From Corticium candelabrum (lineage: Eukaryota; Porifera; Homoscleromorpha; Homosclerophorida; Plakinidae): DNA of 64,000 nucleotides. The notes under the pieces were generated by a model. That model was not told where the DNA came from. It did not search any database and was given only the letters and a program-made list of their open reading frames with translations. Below are positions 51,206 to 64,000 of the stretch, piece by piece; the first letter of the stretch is position 1; each line of letters begins with the position of its first letter. A program made the position numbers and the translations under genes. The stretch lies in assembly GCF_963422355.1 (NCBI RefSeq), contig NC_085093.1, positions 300,561-364,560 of the forward strand, read 5' to 3'.

Positions 51206-51278
<73 letters not shown>

Positions 51279-51970
51279 AGTAGTAGATCACTCATATTGA
51301 TATATGATCTATCATTTCTTTTCCATGCTGGAGAATTAAGTACTAACTGGTGATGTGTGTCTGTTGATCATTCCGCCATGCACATAAATATCTAAGCTAC
51401 ATTTTACTATGTTCATGCAGCTGTATATAACCCCATATACGTAAATATAATAATGACCTTGGTGTAGCATGAACATAGACATATTAGAAAGTACCCACCG
51501 TCTTCAGCATCCTTCACTACATCTTCATACAATATCTCATCGGGATCAGACTCTACTTCTTCATTTTCCGGAGCACTTGGATAAGGCTGCAAATTCTGAT
51601 ACAAATCTCCATGCTCATATGTGGATGAACTCTGCCGTCGTAGCACATCAGAAGCATTCCGTAACACACTAATCCAATCTTCAACATCGTCGGAAGAATC
51701 TGCATACACGTGGTACACTCTAATCGGCGTCATGATACCGAAACAGTTCGATTTGGGAACATTTAGAGGCCACTGGCAGTGACATTGGTTGTGGCGTAAC
51801 AGGCCGATGCATTCGCCCTTTACGTCGATAGCCCCAAGAGCCGGCTTGAATGGATCTTTGTAGTAGCCGAGCTGTCCGTTACGATCCAATCTAAACAGCC
51901 GCCGTTTCCAATTCTTGCGCACGTTCCCCTGCTTTGTAAGGGTGCTCGACTTTACAAAATCGCTGTTCAT
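46290..51970 (-). CDS. PH - tyrosine-motif - coiled coil - Costars - LIM scaffold protein
   Basis: Six coding exons: 51970-51499, 50692-47064, 47002-46865, 46810-46616, 46552-46473 and 46413-46290. They sum to 4638 nt (1545 residues), all in phase. Residues about 5-115 form a PH domain (LTKQGNVRKNWKRRLFRL, closing DDVEDWISVLRN). Next comes an array of acidic tyrosine motifs between about 135 and 400: LYEDV, VYESI, FYAEV, IYDDV, LYDDV, IYDSV, LYDDI, IYDDV. These are candidate phospho-tyrosine/SH2 sites. A charged helical stretch around 820-890 is likely coiled coil. Residues 1368-1440 form a Costars (ABRA/ABRACL actin-associated) domain: LIAEIQSWGSL, YQVTFGILFEE, EALSGTLKTAKKHG, GELLLQGVHDSV. 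The C-terminus is one LIM domain with perfect spacing C-x2-C-x17-H-x2-C-x2-C-x2-C-x17-C-x2-H, similar to the EPLIN/LASP group. Likely a membrane-recruited actin scaffold. No known protein with this order was recalled. Confidence 0.87.
50780..50839. repeat. (CA)n microsatellite
   Basis: A pure CA run in the first intron of the scaffold gene, left side of a SINE-like block. Confidence 0.95.
50860..51206 (+). repeat. SINE-like dispersed repeat candidate
   Basis: Intron sequence between two CA arrays. It has a Pol III B-box-like word (gattcaagtcc, about 51002) and a tail resembling the conserved segment of some marine-invertebrate SINEs (ggtactcatatatactcctg, then ttcttgcccaag). It ends next to a CA array, which could be the simple-repeat tail. 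No second copy is in the window, so this is pattern recognition only. Confidence 0.4.
51207..51277. repeat. (CA)n microsatellite
   Basis: A pure CA run of about 71 bp in the same intron. Confidence 0.95.
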
Positions 51971-52522
51971 TGTGTCTCCCAGTGCTTGAGCTGGAGGATA
52001 TAAAAGAAAAACGATCAAATTCCTCCATGCTTCAGTAAACGTATTCATTATTGCAAGATTACTAACAGAACTAATGAGAGCAAAGAAATCTTCAGAATCT
52101 CGGTCAACTCTTATCTACTCAAGTACTGGACACGCACACGAAGAGCCGAAAACCCTCGGTTGCCCGACCACCTGTTGCGAGGTCTACTTACTACAAATAT
52201 GTCACACAGTAGACTCATGCAAGTACGCAAGCATAGCTTCAAACAGTACGCGACACAGAAACGACTGCAAAATGCAATGCAATATATAGAGCAATATGTC
52301 TACTGTACGTATACCTAGATCTCTTGTTCTGTTTTATTGACTAAAAGTCATTTGAGCTTAATTAGATTTGTTTCCCAAACCCACCACTTGCTGTACAGAA
52401 ATCATGAAACAACTATGTCAAGATTGAAGATATCATTTGTTAACGACTGTACTGTATATACAGTAGAAAGACCACAGTTGGTGGGGTGATATCTGGTGTC
52501 AAATTAAAATTACAACAAACCA
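51971..52522. other. Spacer upstream of the scaffold gene
   Basis: Probably 5' UTR and promoter of the scaffold gene. An acceptor at about 51996 suggests a 5' UTR intron, which makes an upstream Met at 52048 less likely as the start. Confidence 0.45.
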
Positions 52523-53469
52523 CTAACTAGCAGCTGGTGATAAGTTATCACAATTTACTAGTTGTCTATATACATCCCTAGCTCGTATTACTCTAGTGCT
52601 ACAAACCACCACCTGGAAATAAAAATAAACAACTAACAGAAGATCACCATCTTCACATTTTGACAAGTAACCTGCTTATCAGCTCCTGCAGCCACAACCA
52701 CCTCTCTAATATGCCTCAATTCCAAAAAAGTGACACCACCAACAATAAACAGAAACAATATACGGTGATTTCCAGGATGAGCTTTGCCAATGTTTGTTAA
52801 TAGACTAAGTCACAAAACAATCAGACAGATAGAACTCAACTACAATTACATAGCATGCATTATACCTAAAGCCGGTCTTCAGGTAATCTCGAAGGCCATG
52901 TGATTGATATTCAACATCAGGGAGGTCAAGCTTGTTCGGATTAAGAACTGCTTCCACAACCTACATGTATATCCATTGAAGAAAGATACGTATTGTGAAC
53001 CATTTGTTTATTTGCATGTGAGACTATGAATATCTGTCACCTTACCTGCTTCACTAATGGGACATAAGTTTTTGTTGTGTGATGAAGTCGTTGACAATAA
53101 AGGCTTCTGTAAATGAGTGTTATTGTACACCCTTTGATGTTGACTGGAAAAATGCATACCCAAATTGTCGGAACTGTGATCGAAGTTCATGTAGACAATG
53201 TAGCTTTTTAAACAAACTGTCAAGCTTCTGATCTACCGTTCGATTTGAATCAACTGTTCAAACAAATAATGTGCATGAATAATTTGGTTAACTAATAAAC
53301 TATGGCACCTCACCGAATGCTTCAGCAACATGACTAGGCTGTGAATTGATTAGACTGGCTATAAGGCCCTTAGGAAATAGGATGAGAAAACAGTTAATAA
53401 GTGTGCACTTTCAGCATAATAGTTAGCACTCTGACATATAAACACGTGCACACGTGTCGGTATGCACAT

Positions 53470-53523
<54 letters not shown>

Positions 53524-54600
53524 CTAGCTAGTCAATAATCAGTTAATAAATGTATCTTGCAACTACCATAGTACTGTATTTGCTGGTAAATCTCAAGCTA
53601 AAGTGCATTGGCAATTCTGGTTGAACTCTAATTGATAGAGTAACACCAACTAGCAACAACAATTTTTGTTAACGCTCACTGACAGCGTGTCCCTTCAAAA
53701 TGCAATTGAAAACAAAACTTCAGTAAAATTACTACAATACCTACCCAATGTTAAATGTATTCCAATTTTGTCCAAAATTTCTACACATTTTTCATATAGA
53801 AATCCTAACAAGCAGCAATAAATAATATCCTATAGTACCTTGAACAAATATTTGTGTATTATATGAAGGTTGATGCACTGGAGAGTCCAGTGGAGACACC
53901 AACTACCAGCATGATCCACATATGCTATTACACCATCATACCTTGAGCTGCCCATCTTCGTCATCATCTGTCTTAGTCTCTGCAAAAGAGTATGCAAACA
54001 CAGCCAACAAAATGATATCCTCGATTGACAAATTCCTATCCAAAATTGTTATGAACTTCAAAGCACAATATCAAATTCATTTTCATTTACATGTCTTGTC
54101 TCTTCTGATTAAATAAATCACACAGTGTCCGAACAGCACTGACTGCTCCTTCCTCTCCTAAGCTTAGCAACAGAACCTGTACAGCAAGCACAAATTCAAC
54201 AGTAACTGCAAGAAGTTGAAATCAATGCATACAGTAATGCAACCTTTTCTACACTCAACAGTCTTTCCATGTGAGCACAATGTGAACTTTCCAAAGCACT
54301 GATTGCAGCAACAGCACATTGAACAAGTCCACCATACTTTGCCATAATTTTGGGACGGCCACTATACAACATATGCAAGCGATAGTAGTCTAGTGTAATT
54401 ACCAGCAACTAAACAAAGACTAAAGTTTGAGATTGCCCCAATACCATTATTTTAATTAGTCATCATTATAGCTGAATTATCATGACATTAGATTACCAAA
54501 CATGCCAATACATCTAAATCATGTGTACAGTACACTTTTAAAGGCACTGCATTTCATTGTCTATCTAATGACCAACTTCTATACTAATCACACATGCATG

Positions 54601-54677
<77 letters not shown>

Positions 54678-56139
54678 CTCAACTTACTGAGTAAAATCCA
54701 AGATACTGGTATCAATGTCTGTTAATCAATTAGCCTACCTACAATAATGTAACTTTGCACTTCATATACCTTCCACTTTTAGATACAAAAATGGTATAGG
54801 AAAACCACCTTAATTGTAAGCATATAAGCTACACATAACTAAATAGAAACAGCTGTACAAGATAATTTCCATATATATTACCAGTATCACAGAATCTAGT
54901 AGCATGCATAAATTAACAACTTACAATGCAAGAAACTAATGTACCTAAATTCCTTGATGAATCCCTTGATCTTTTCAGGTGTCATTCGTCCAACACGCAT
55001 AGCCGATTCTGTCTCAATAAGTTCCTTAGCCAAGCAATCAAGAAGCACTCTTGACGTCTCCATCACAGCCTCCTACAAAACAAACAAACTAAAACGTCTG
55101 CACATCATACACACTACCATTACAAATTGTTGCCTTTTGTCGCTTCAAAATAAATGAGTTAAGTAACCCTTGAGCAAGAGGACTGTCTGGATGATACAAT
55201 GTGCCTGGAGCCAAGGCATCAACCGAGTGTCTACAAAAGAGACAACTCTTACAGCCATCCTAAACGTTAATTAATAAGTAAATCTTTAATCAGCAAATTA
55301 TTCATATACAGCTCAATAAAGTTTGTTGCTTACAAAATATATCTTCCAAGTTACTTACTGCTAGCCTGACTTCCATAAAAACTGACATGACAGCACAATA
55401 TACACTAAACTTGCTGAAACACTGTCACACTTGTAATTTAGACTCTTCAGACCTTGGTTGTGAAAATGTTTCTGACATGTCTACATATACATCGGAACTG
55501 GTTTCATGAAGAGGAGGTAGTAGTCTAGAAATCTGATCTGCTAAGCAGTCACTTGTGTGACTGACAGGACCTGCCAAATCCAATGAACGATCAATCAGTA
55601 TAAGAGACGCCTTGTGAGAAGCATTCTAATACAAAACAAAAATTTAAGAGCCTGCACATCCATGTGACTGGGGAGTGTATGGATACTTTTCTTCTGCTTT
55701 TGGCAGATGACAAATTAGCAAGCTCAGCTGCAATAACCTTACTCATTGAGCCAACTGCATAGCAATCTTCCCCAATATCCAATTGAGAAAAGAAGTCATT
55801 CAACTGAGAAACAAACACCTGTATAAGGCAAAGAGAAGATGTAGATGAAACAATTGTTAAAACCAATAGTGGCCTACTCTCAGCTGAACTTGAAGTGTCT
55901 CAGGAAGAAGATGAATCTCAAGATCATGAAGACTTTTTATTTCTTTTTGAAGACCCTAGTTAAACAAAGACAACAAACAAGTTAATTACAAATTGAGGTG
56001 GTTCTGCAGCTGCCTAGTCAGTCACTCAGAGCATGTTTGCATCAGATGGCTCAAGATTAAGATTAAGATAATTATGATTACAGTATATTTTAGTAATAGG
56101 GGTGTTCCTACTACATCACTGTTAGCAGGAAGCACACGT

Positions 56140-56201
<62 letters not shown>

Positions 56202-57171
56202 CATTTACACGTGTATGAGATCAAGTCCCATAGCCAGAAAGTGTTTAGTATGATGAATTCATGTAAGAAGGTAAGCTTGAGTGTCCAGCCGGTCATCTCC
56301 TCCCCCTCCCCCCGCAGAGGAAAAATACCGGCTGGAGACATTCGCCACTCAAAGAAAACCGCCAACTTTCTATCCTCCAATCAGGATTTTACACGTTTGG
56401 TTAGTGTTTGTGCATGCACGATAAATTGTTGATAGCAATGCACGTCACTATTGGCTCTCTACTAATGCTTTGTAACTGAGTAGTCAATTGCTTTTACCGT
56501 CTGATCACATTTCGTTAGCGTGAGCTACACCTGCACGTCATCTTCTCCTTTGTCTTCCTTTTCTTACTTTGAGGAATAAGGCAGCGCATGCAAAACAACT
56601 TCTAGTCGCTCAGGGTCTCGTACGTTACATGCATTGAACAAGTAGACCATCTACAAAGCGTGGTATTTGCACTCAAGTTGACAACGCAGGGTAACGTGCA
56701 GAGCTATGATTTGTGTACAGTAAGTTGCGGTCGACCTTTGGTTGCCCTCTATGATAAGCTGTAAGTCTAGCGCTATTAAAACGAGAGACAGACAACGAGA
56801 AGAGCTGGAAAGAGTCGACCTGTTGTTGGTACACGGTAGACTGGGATGACACGTGTTGAGACTGCAGGCACCAGCATCAGAGTGAAATTACATTAGCTCA
56901 ATAGCAATGTGCATCCCTATTGAGAATGCACAAACATTGAACGGCACTCTGATTGGAGGATAGAGTCGGTGATTTGTTTGAGTGGTGAATATCTCCAGCC
57001 GGTCTTTCTCCTCCGCGGGGGGGGGGGGGATGACTGACTGGACACTCGAGCCTAGTAAGAAGATTGCAAGAGACGGAATTCACAAACATTAAGTACTATC
57101 ATCTAAAGAATGACTGACTGACATGATACTTTCCAGCAGTGTACATAGTCAGGCGCCAAACTAAACAGCAA

Positions 57172-57231
<60 letters not shown>

Positions 57232-57957
57232 GATTACGATTACTGTCTGTCACAGTTTCACTCGACTCACTAACACATATCCTTCCAATACTGAATACAT
57301 ACAGACCTTCATTTGTGCAGCTAGCTGCAACTGAGGCACATCTGTTGGCAGCAATGGAAACAGCGAAGAAAATCCAGGAGTGATCACCAGGTCCGAACTG
57401 ATGGCTGCTCCTAGTACAGCAAAATGCCGCACATTAACTCTGGAATCCTTCAAAATCAAGTTAGTCAATAAACAACACAAAGACCAGCTGAATAACAGCA
57501 CAACAGACCATAGCCATCTTCGATTTCCTAGCTTCTTGAAGAAGCTTTACTTGGAGATCACTGTAGCTGTCACATGGTATGTCACAATGAACAAGAACGT
57601 CTTCTCGTGTAGAGATGTAGACCACATAATGTTTGTAGTTTCCAGAACTCAAAAAATGACGCACTTTCTGATAATGCTCAATAGACCAAAATCGACCACA
57701 AACAACAACACATATTCCACCTTCAACCTAACCGACACCAAAATTAAAAATTAAAACAATGGAAAAATTTCAGTGTGTAGCTATACTTTGCATCTTCCCT
57801 GAACTTTCCCTAGATTTTGAATAGAAAGAGCGCCTGCTTCCCAGAGTTTGGTCTGTATTCCGGAAAGACGACATAGCTCTACTGCAGTCGTGTCAAGATA
57901 TACAGCAGCACCGGCTGATGAAGCCACGACAGATTCCCAGCCAGATGTATAATCCAT
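52523..57957 (-). CDS. SCFD2: Sec1 family domain-containing protein 2
   Basis: A Sec1/Munc18-related trafficking protein. Exon 1 starts MDYTSGWESVVASSAGAAVY with LDTTAVELCRLSG, matching the SCFD2 N-terminus (YLDAACAESLHWG). Later exons read HYQKVRHFLSSGNYKHYVVY, ITPGFSSLFPLLPTDVPQL (57.4 kb), DFFSQLDIGEDCYAVGSMSK and VIAAELANLSSAKSRRK (55.8-55.7 kb). The last exons are HRILFLFIVGGVTFLELRHI and VVVCSTRVIRARDVYRQL, matching the conserved GGVT and VLSTR motifs at the end of SCFD2. There are many short exons, with CA arrays and one MITE in introns. Not all edges were bounded. Vertebrate SCFD2 is about 680 residues and the exon span is consistent with that. Confidence 0.9.
53470..53522. repeat. 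(CA)n microsatellite
   Basis: Intronic CA run of about 53 bp in SCFD2. Confidence 0.95.
54604..54675. repeat. (CA)n microsatellite
   Basis: Intronic CA run of about 72 bp in SCFD2. Confidence 0.95.
56144..56200. repeat. (GT)n microsatellite
   Basis: Intronic GT run of about 57 bp in SCFD2, just outside the MITE. Confidence 0.95.
56271..57054. mobile_element. Long-TIR MITE in an SCFD2 intron
   Basis: Arms at about 56271-56425 and 56895-57054 are inverted copies. They share taagcttgagtgtccag-type ends, a pyrimidine/G-run core, and the words tcctccaatca and ctccagccggt. The element is flanked by the 8-bp direct repeat gtaagaag (56263-56270, 57055-57062), as expected for hAT insertion. No transposase. 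The homopolymer G/C runs inside each arm are complementary. Confidence 0.78.
57173..57228. repeat. (CA)n microsatellite
   Basis: Intronic CA run of about 56 bp in SCFD2, just right of the MITE. Confidence 0.95.
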
Positions 57958-58319
57958 CAGAATCTACCTTTCAGCGCACGCGCAATAAACAGTTGACGTA
58001 TGGTACATAATTTTGAAATCTACAGTCCTGCGCACGCGCAATAGCAAACAACGCCTTGCTCCGTCAATCGTGGTGTAATCCGCACACTTTGTAAATCACG
58101 CGTCTTGCGTGATACCATGCAACAGTCGATCATGCGTCTTAGCGGGTTTTTAGCTAATCAAGAGCTCGAATTTTACTACTTTGTCTTCCCACCTTTCTTG
58201 AATCAATCATTTATTGTTCAGCTGAAACGTGAGTGAGCATCCTAGAAAGACGTCATGAAAGAAATGTGCGACTAAAATAATTATTTCTATATTTGTTACT
58301 TCTAATTAGGACAGAACAT

Positions 58320-58424
58320 CGGATAATTGAATGCCCGAATCGGATAACTGAACGCCCAATTCGAATAATTGCTTGCCTGAATCGGGTAACTGAACGCCGA
58401 GTTCAGATAATTGAACGCAAAACA
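58320..58424. repeat. 21-bp minisatellite, five units
   Basis: Five head-to-tail units of about 21 bp, consensus near cggataactgaacgcccaat, with 1-6 mismatches between units. Confidence 0.85.
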
Positions 58425-58721
58425 CTATAGTTGTCTTCAATTCTTCGTTCACGCTTCAGTCGTCTCACTCGTTTACTGAGATAGTCGCGTAACAATGATC
58501 GCATAGTCACGTGACAATGGTTGCGTAGCAATAATTTCTATCAAAGTAACGCGCGGAAACTCAAAAAACAGACTTTTCTCTTCTTTTAGCTTTTCTTTTT
58601 CATTCCGTTTGTCACGAATCAGTCTCCTTTTCTCTTTAGTCGCGTAAGGGAGCAAAATCGAGAGTCTATATAAATAAACTAGTAAATGAAGCTGTGTTTA
58701 CACCGTCGCTTCACAGCTACG

Positions 58722-58724
<3 letters not shown>

Positions 58725-58816
<92 letters not shown>
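58725..58816. repeat. (GT)n microsatellite
   Basis: A pure GT run of about 92 bp. Confidence 0.97.
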
Positions 58817-58820
<4 letters not shown>

Positions 58821-59009
58821 GTGAATATTGTAAATTTTATTAACTTTTGTCTATTCATTGTCATTATCATTAATTAATCATTAGGTTGTATAATTCTTTG
58901 AAAACCCAGGGATGCGTTGATGTGAGTAAAGATAATCAACTAAGTATCATCAATGTCCCACACCACACTTAGAATTCAGTACCTGCACATGCGTGACAGC
59001 TACGTCTCT

Positions 59010-59620
59010 CGAGCTTGTTATCTACGTTATTTCTCAATTCTGCATGTAGCGTTCTTTCTTGCATCACTCGAGGTGAACACGATTATCATGCTTTCGTCGA
59101 GCCGTTGCTATCATCTTTCGTTCCGTTAAAATTAATTCGTCGTAGATAGAGATCGATGTGCGTGCACAGGAAATACTGTGAAGCGCGACATGTATGTTAT
59201 AGCGACCGCGGATCCAGAAGGAACCATGCAGCGCAACGTTTCCTACGAATCTTTCTTGCAAGACGACGTCGATCGTTCATCATCAGTCCTACTTACACCT
59301 GTAAATATATTCTTGCACGGAGCGGGCTTGTTATCCACGTTCTTTCTCAATTCTGTAGCGCTCGATCTTGCATCACTTGCAGCCAACTACCGAGGTGGAC
59401 GAGATTATCGTGCTTTCGTTGAGCCGTACGTTGCTAGCATCTTTCGTTCCGATGATAATTCGTCGTAGCTATAGCTAGATAGAGATTGATCTCGTACGTC
59501 TCCTAGAAATACTGTGAAGCGACATGCAGTGACCGGATCCAGAAGAAAGCAGCGTTAGCGTTTCCTACGAATCTTTCTTGCAAGACGCCGTCGATCGTTC
59601 ATCATCAGACCTACTTACAG
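59010..59620. repeat. Tandem duplication, unit about 310 bp, two-plus copies
   Basis: 59010-59325 and 59326-59620 are diverged copies. Each contains a cgggcttgttatc/acgtt-type start, a catctttcgttccg block, an aaatactgtgaagcg block and a tttcctacgaatctttcttgc block. The first copy to second copy transition holds a 95-codon open frame (59184-59468). Confidence 0.75.
59184..59468 (+). CDS. Possible small taxon-restricted ORF within the tandem duplication
   Basis: An ATG-started frame of 94 residues (MYVIATADPEG ... EPYVASIFRSDDNSS). It has a mildly hydrophobic middle (VNIFLHGAGLLSTFFLNS) and ordinary amino-acid composition. No family was recognised. The neighbouring repeat copy keeps the part reading VSYESFLQDAVDRSSS but is otherwise broken. 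It may be chance or the remnant of a duplicated exon. Confidence 0.25.
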   Translation, partial: RDMYVIATADPEGTMQRNVSYESFLQDDVDRSSSVLLTPVNIFLHGAGLLSTFFLNSVALDLASLAANYRGGRDYRAFVEPYVASIFRSDDNSS

Positions 59621-59864
59621 CAAAACATATTGCTCTCTTGAAGATCGCGGATGACATGTTGGTCGTGCGCAACAAACACATGCATGGTCTCATGGGACCT
59701 TCGCTTGGCTTCTTGTAGAACGATAAATTCGTTTGTTTTCTCTTGTAAAAAGTAACAAACGCATACAACTATTACCTGATCTTTACTCTGCGCTTCTCGG
59801 TTTGACGACAGTTTGACCGTAAAATGGAGGTTTACGACATCTCGGCTTTTCTGTCATAGTGCTC

Positions 59865-60010
59865 GGGATTGTTACGTCACCCATTGTTGGTGTCCCAAAG
59901 GACGGCTGATTGGCTCTACAAATTCCCGAGAGTGATTCAGGCTGACAAGCTAGTATTACGTCACCTACGTTTGCGTCCCAAAACGATTGCTGATTGGCTG
60001 ACAAACTCCC
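59865..60010. promoter_or_regulatory. Duplicated module with CRE-like and CCAAT-box motifs
   Basis: Two tandem units of about 85-90 bp. Each has ttacgtcac (CRE-like), a gtgtcccaaa/gcgtcccaaa word and tgattggct (reverse CCAAT box) in the same order and spacing. This is the layout of a promoter module, but no gene start is visible nearby, so it could equally be a decayed repeat end. Confidence 0.4.
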
Positions 60011-60034
60011 CGTGACACACGCTTACAAACAAAC

Positions 60035-60058
60035 ATAGATAGATAGATAGATAGATAG
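60035..60058. repeat. (GATA)n microsatellite
   Basis: About six tandem gata units. Confidence 0.95.
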
Positions 60059-60504
60059 GTACAAACATACCGACAGACAGACCGGAAGTCAATTCAACCC
60101 GTTTAGAGTGAGCTTCTCGCGAAGCAGTTCACCACTTATTGTGGTGTCCTTCTTTTACGCTCGTAGCTTAAAATATATCTCGAGCTCAATTGACATGACA
60201 AGAGAGAGGCTCGCTTCGCTCGCCAATTATTTATACAGCGACATTACAAGTAGCAGATTAATTAGACCGGCTAGTAAAAGTCATGTAATGCACAAGAAAG
60301 AAACCTGAGAGCGCTAGAGAGTCGTATGTCAAATGCTTAAAAAACAATTAATTAAACGTATACAATTCAATGTACAATATTTTGTTTGAGTACAAACAGG
60401 TAGAAAAATACTTTAACTAGATCAGTTGATCAAGCAATAATAGTCAAAGTTATACAAAACTAAATTTTATAATACACTACCCTGCAGTGTAAGAAAATGT
60501 AAAT

Positions 60505-63853
<3,349 letters not shown>

Positions 63854-64000
63854 AATAATCAGTACAAAATTATTTGTTCAATAACATTTTCATACATTTC
63901 ATCCAGAGTCTATGTCATAAATGAAAATCAGGAATATTCAATTTTATTCACAAACTGAATTAAGTTAAGTATACATTTCCTAGAAATTTCTGTTTTGCAC

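Larger units (their letters stand above)
57958..60504. other. Repeat-rich intergenic region between SCFD2 and the DEP-ankyrin gene
   Basis: About 2.5 kb holding a 21-bp minisatellite (58320-58424), a GT array, a tandem duplication of about 310 bp (59010-59620), two promoter-like modules (59865-60010) and a GATA run. The SCFD2 promoter should be near its left end. Confidence 0.6.

Noticed and set aside
58473-58655. Lys/Glu-rich minus-strand ORF of 60 codons
   Set aside because: Non-ATG start and overlap with local short repeats (cgcgtaacaatg-type words); no homology recognised.
59783-60004. Minus-strand ORF of 73 codons
   Set aside because: It reads through the duplicated CRE/CCAAT module and repeats itself because the DNA is a tandem duplication; no protein features.

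Overview
The window is animal nuclear DNA. Its genes are cut by many very short GT-AG introns (often 50-70 bp). Their products are metazoan: afadin, two RUN/PX-type sorting nexins, a CatSper channel and ANTP-class homeodomain proteins. Spacing is tight, SINE/LINE load is low, and the homeodomain genes are NK-type with Thr at homeodomain position 47. Together this suggests a non-bilaterian animal, most likely a sponge; that placement is inference. Large CA/GT arrays are frequent, mainly from 50 kb on.

Layout. 1-3.65 kb: a dispersed repeat carrying a nested MITE, then a Merlin-type DNA transposon with very long terminal inverted repeats, lying in an intron of a decayed-looking mitochondrial dicarboxylate-carrier-like gene (minus). 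3.9-9.9 kb: a complete 14-exon afadin gene (minus; RA-RA-FHA-DIL-acidic linker-PDZ). 11.1-19.9 kb: SNX29 (minus; RUN, coiled coil, PX) with an intronless FAM78-like gene nested in an intron on the plus strand. 20.2-20.8 kb: a MITE. 21.1-22.1 kb: a TMEM179-like four-TM gene (minus). 22.5-23.1 kb: second copy of the dispersed repeat. 23.5-24.4 kb: RPL10 (minus), divergent from an intronless CATSPER1-like gene at 24.8-25.9 kb (plus). 26.1-33.3 kb: SNX14 (minus). 35.8-37.0 kb: phosphomannomutase (minus). 37.6-41.9 kb: three tandem plus-strand NK-like homeobox genes, each with an eh1-like repressor motif in exon 1. 42.7-45.8 kb: a single-pass membrane protein with cadherin-like folds (minus). 46.3-52.0 kb: a 1545-residue scaffold (minus) with an unusual PH - tyrosine-motif array - Costars - LIM layout. 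52.5-58.0 kb: SCFD2 (minus) with a MITE in an intron. 58-60.5 kb: intergenic tandem repeats. 60.5 kb to the right edge: a DEP plus ankyrin-repeat gene (minus, 5' end outside).

Functional themes are adhesion and actin scaffolding (afadin, PH-Costars-LIM protein, cadherin-like receptor), endosomal/ER trafficking (SNX29, SNX14, SCFD2), housekeeping (RPL10, phosphomannomutase) and developmental regulation (homeobox trio). Nothing suggests an operon; the co-location looks like ordinary gene-dense synteny. Exon models were built by hand from splice sites, reading phase and remembered family sequences. For afadin, RPL10, the TMEM179-like gene, the homeobox genes and the PH-Costars-LIM gene, the exon lengths sum to an exact multiple of three. 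I saw no LTR, retroviral or Polinton-like element.
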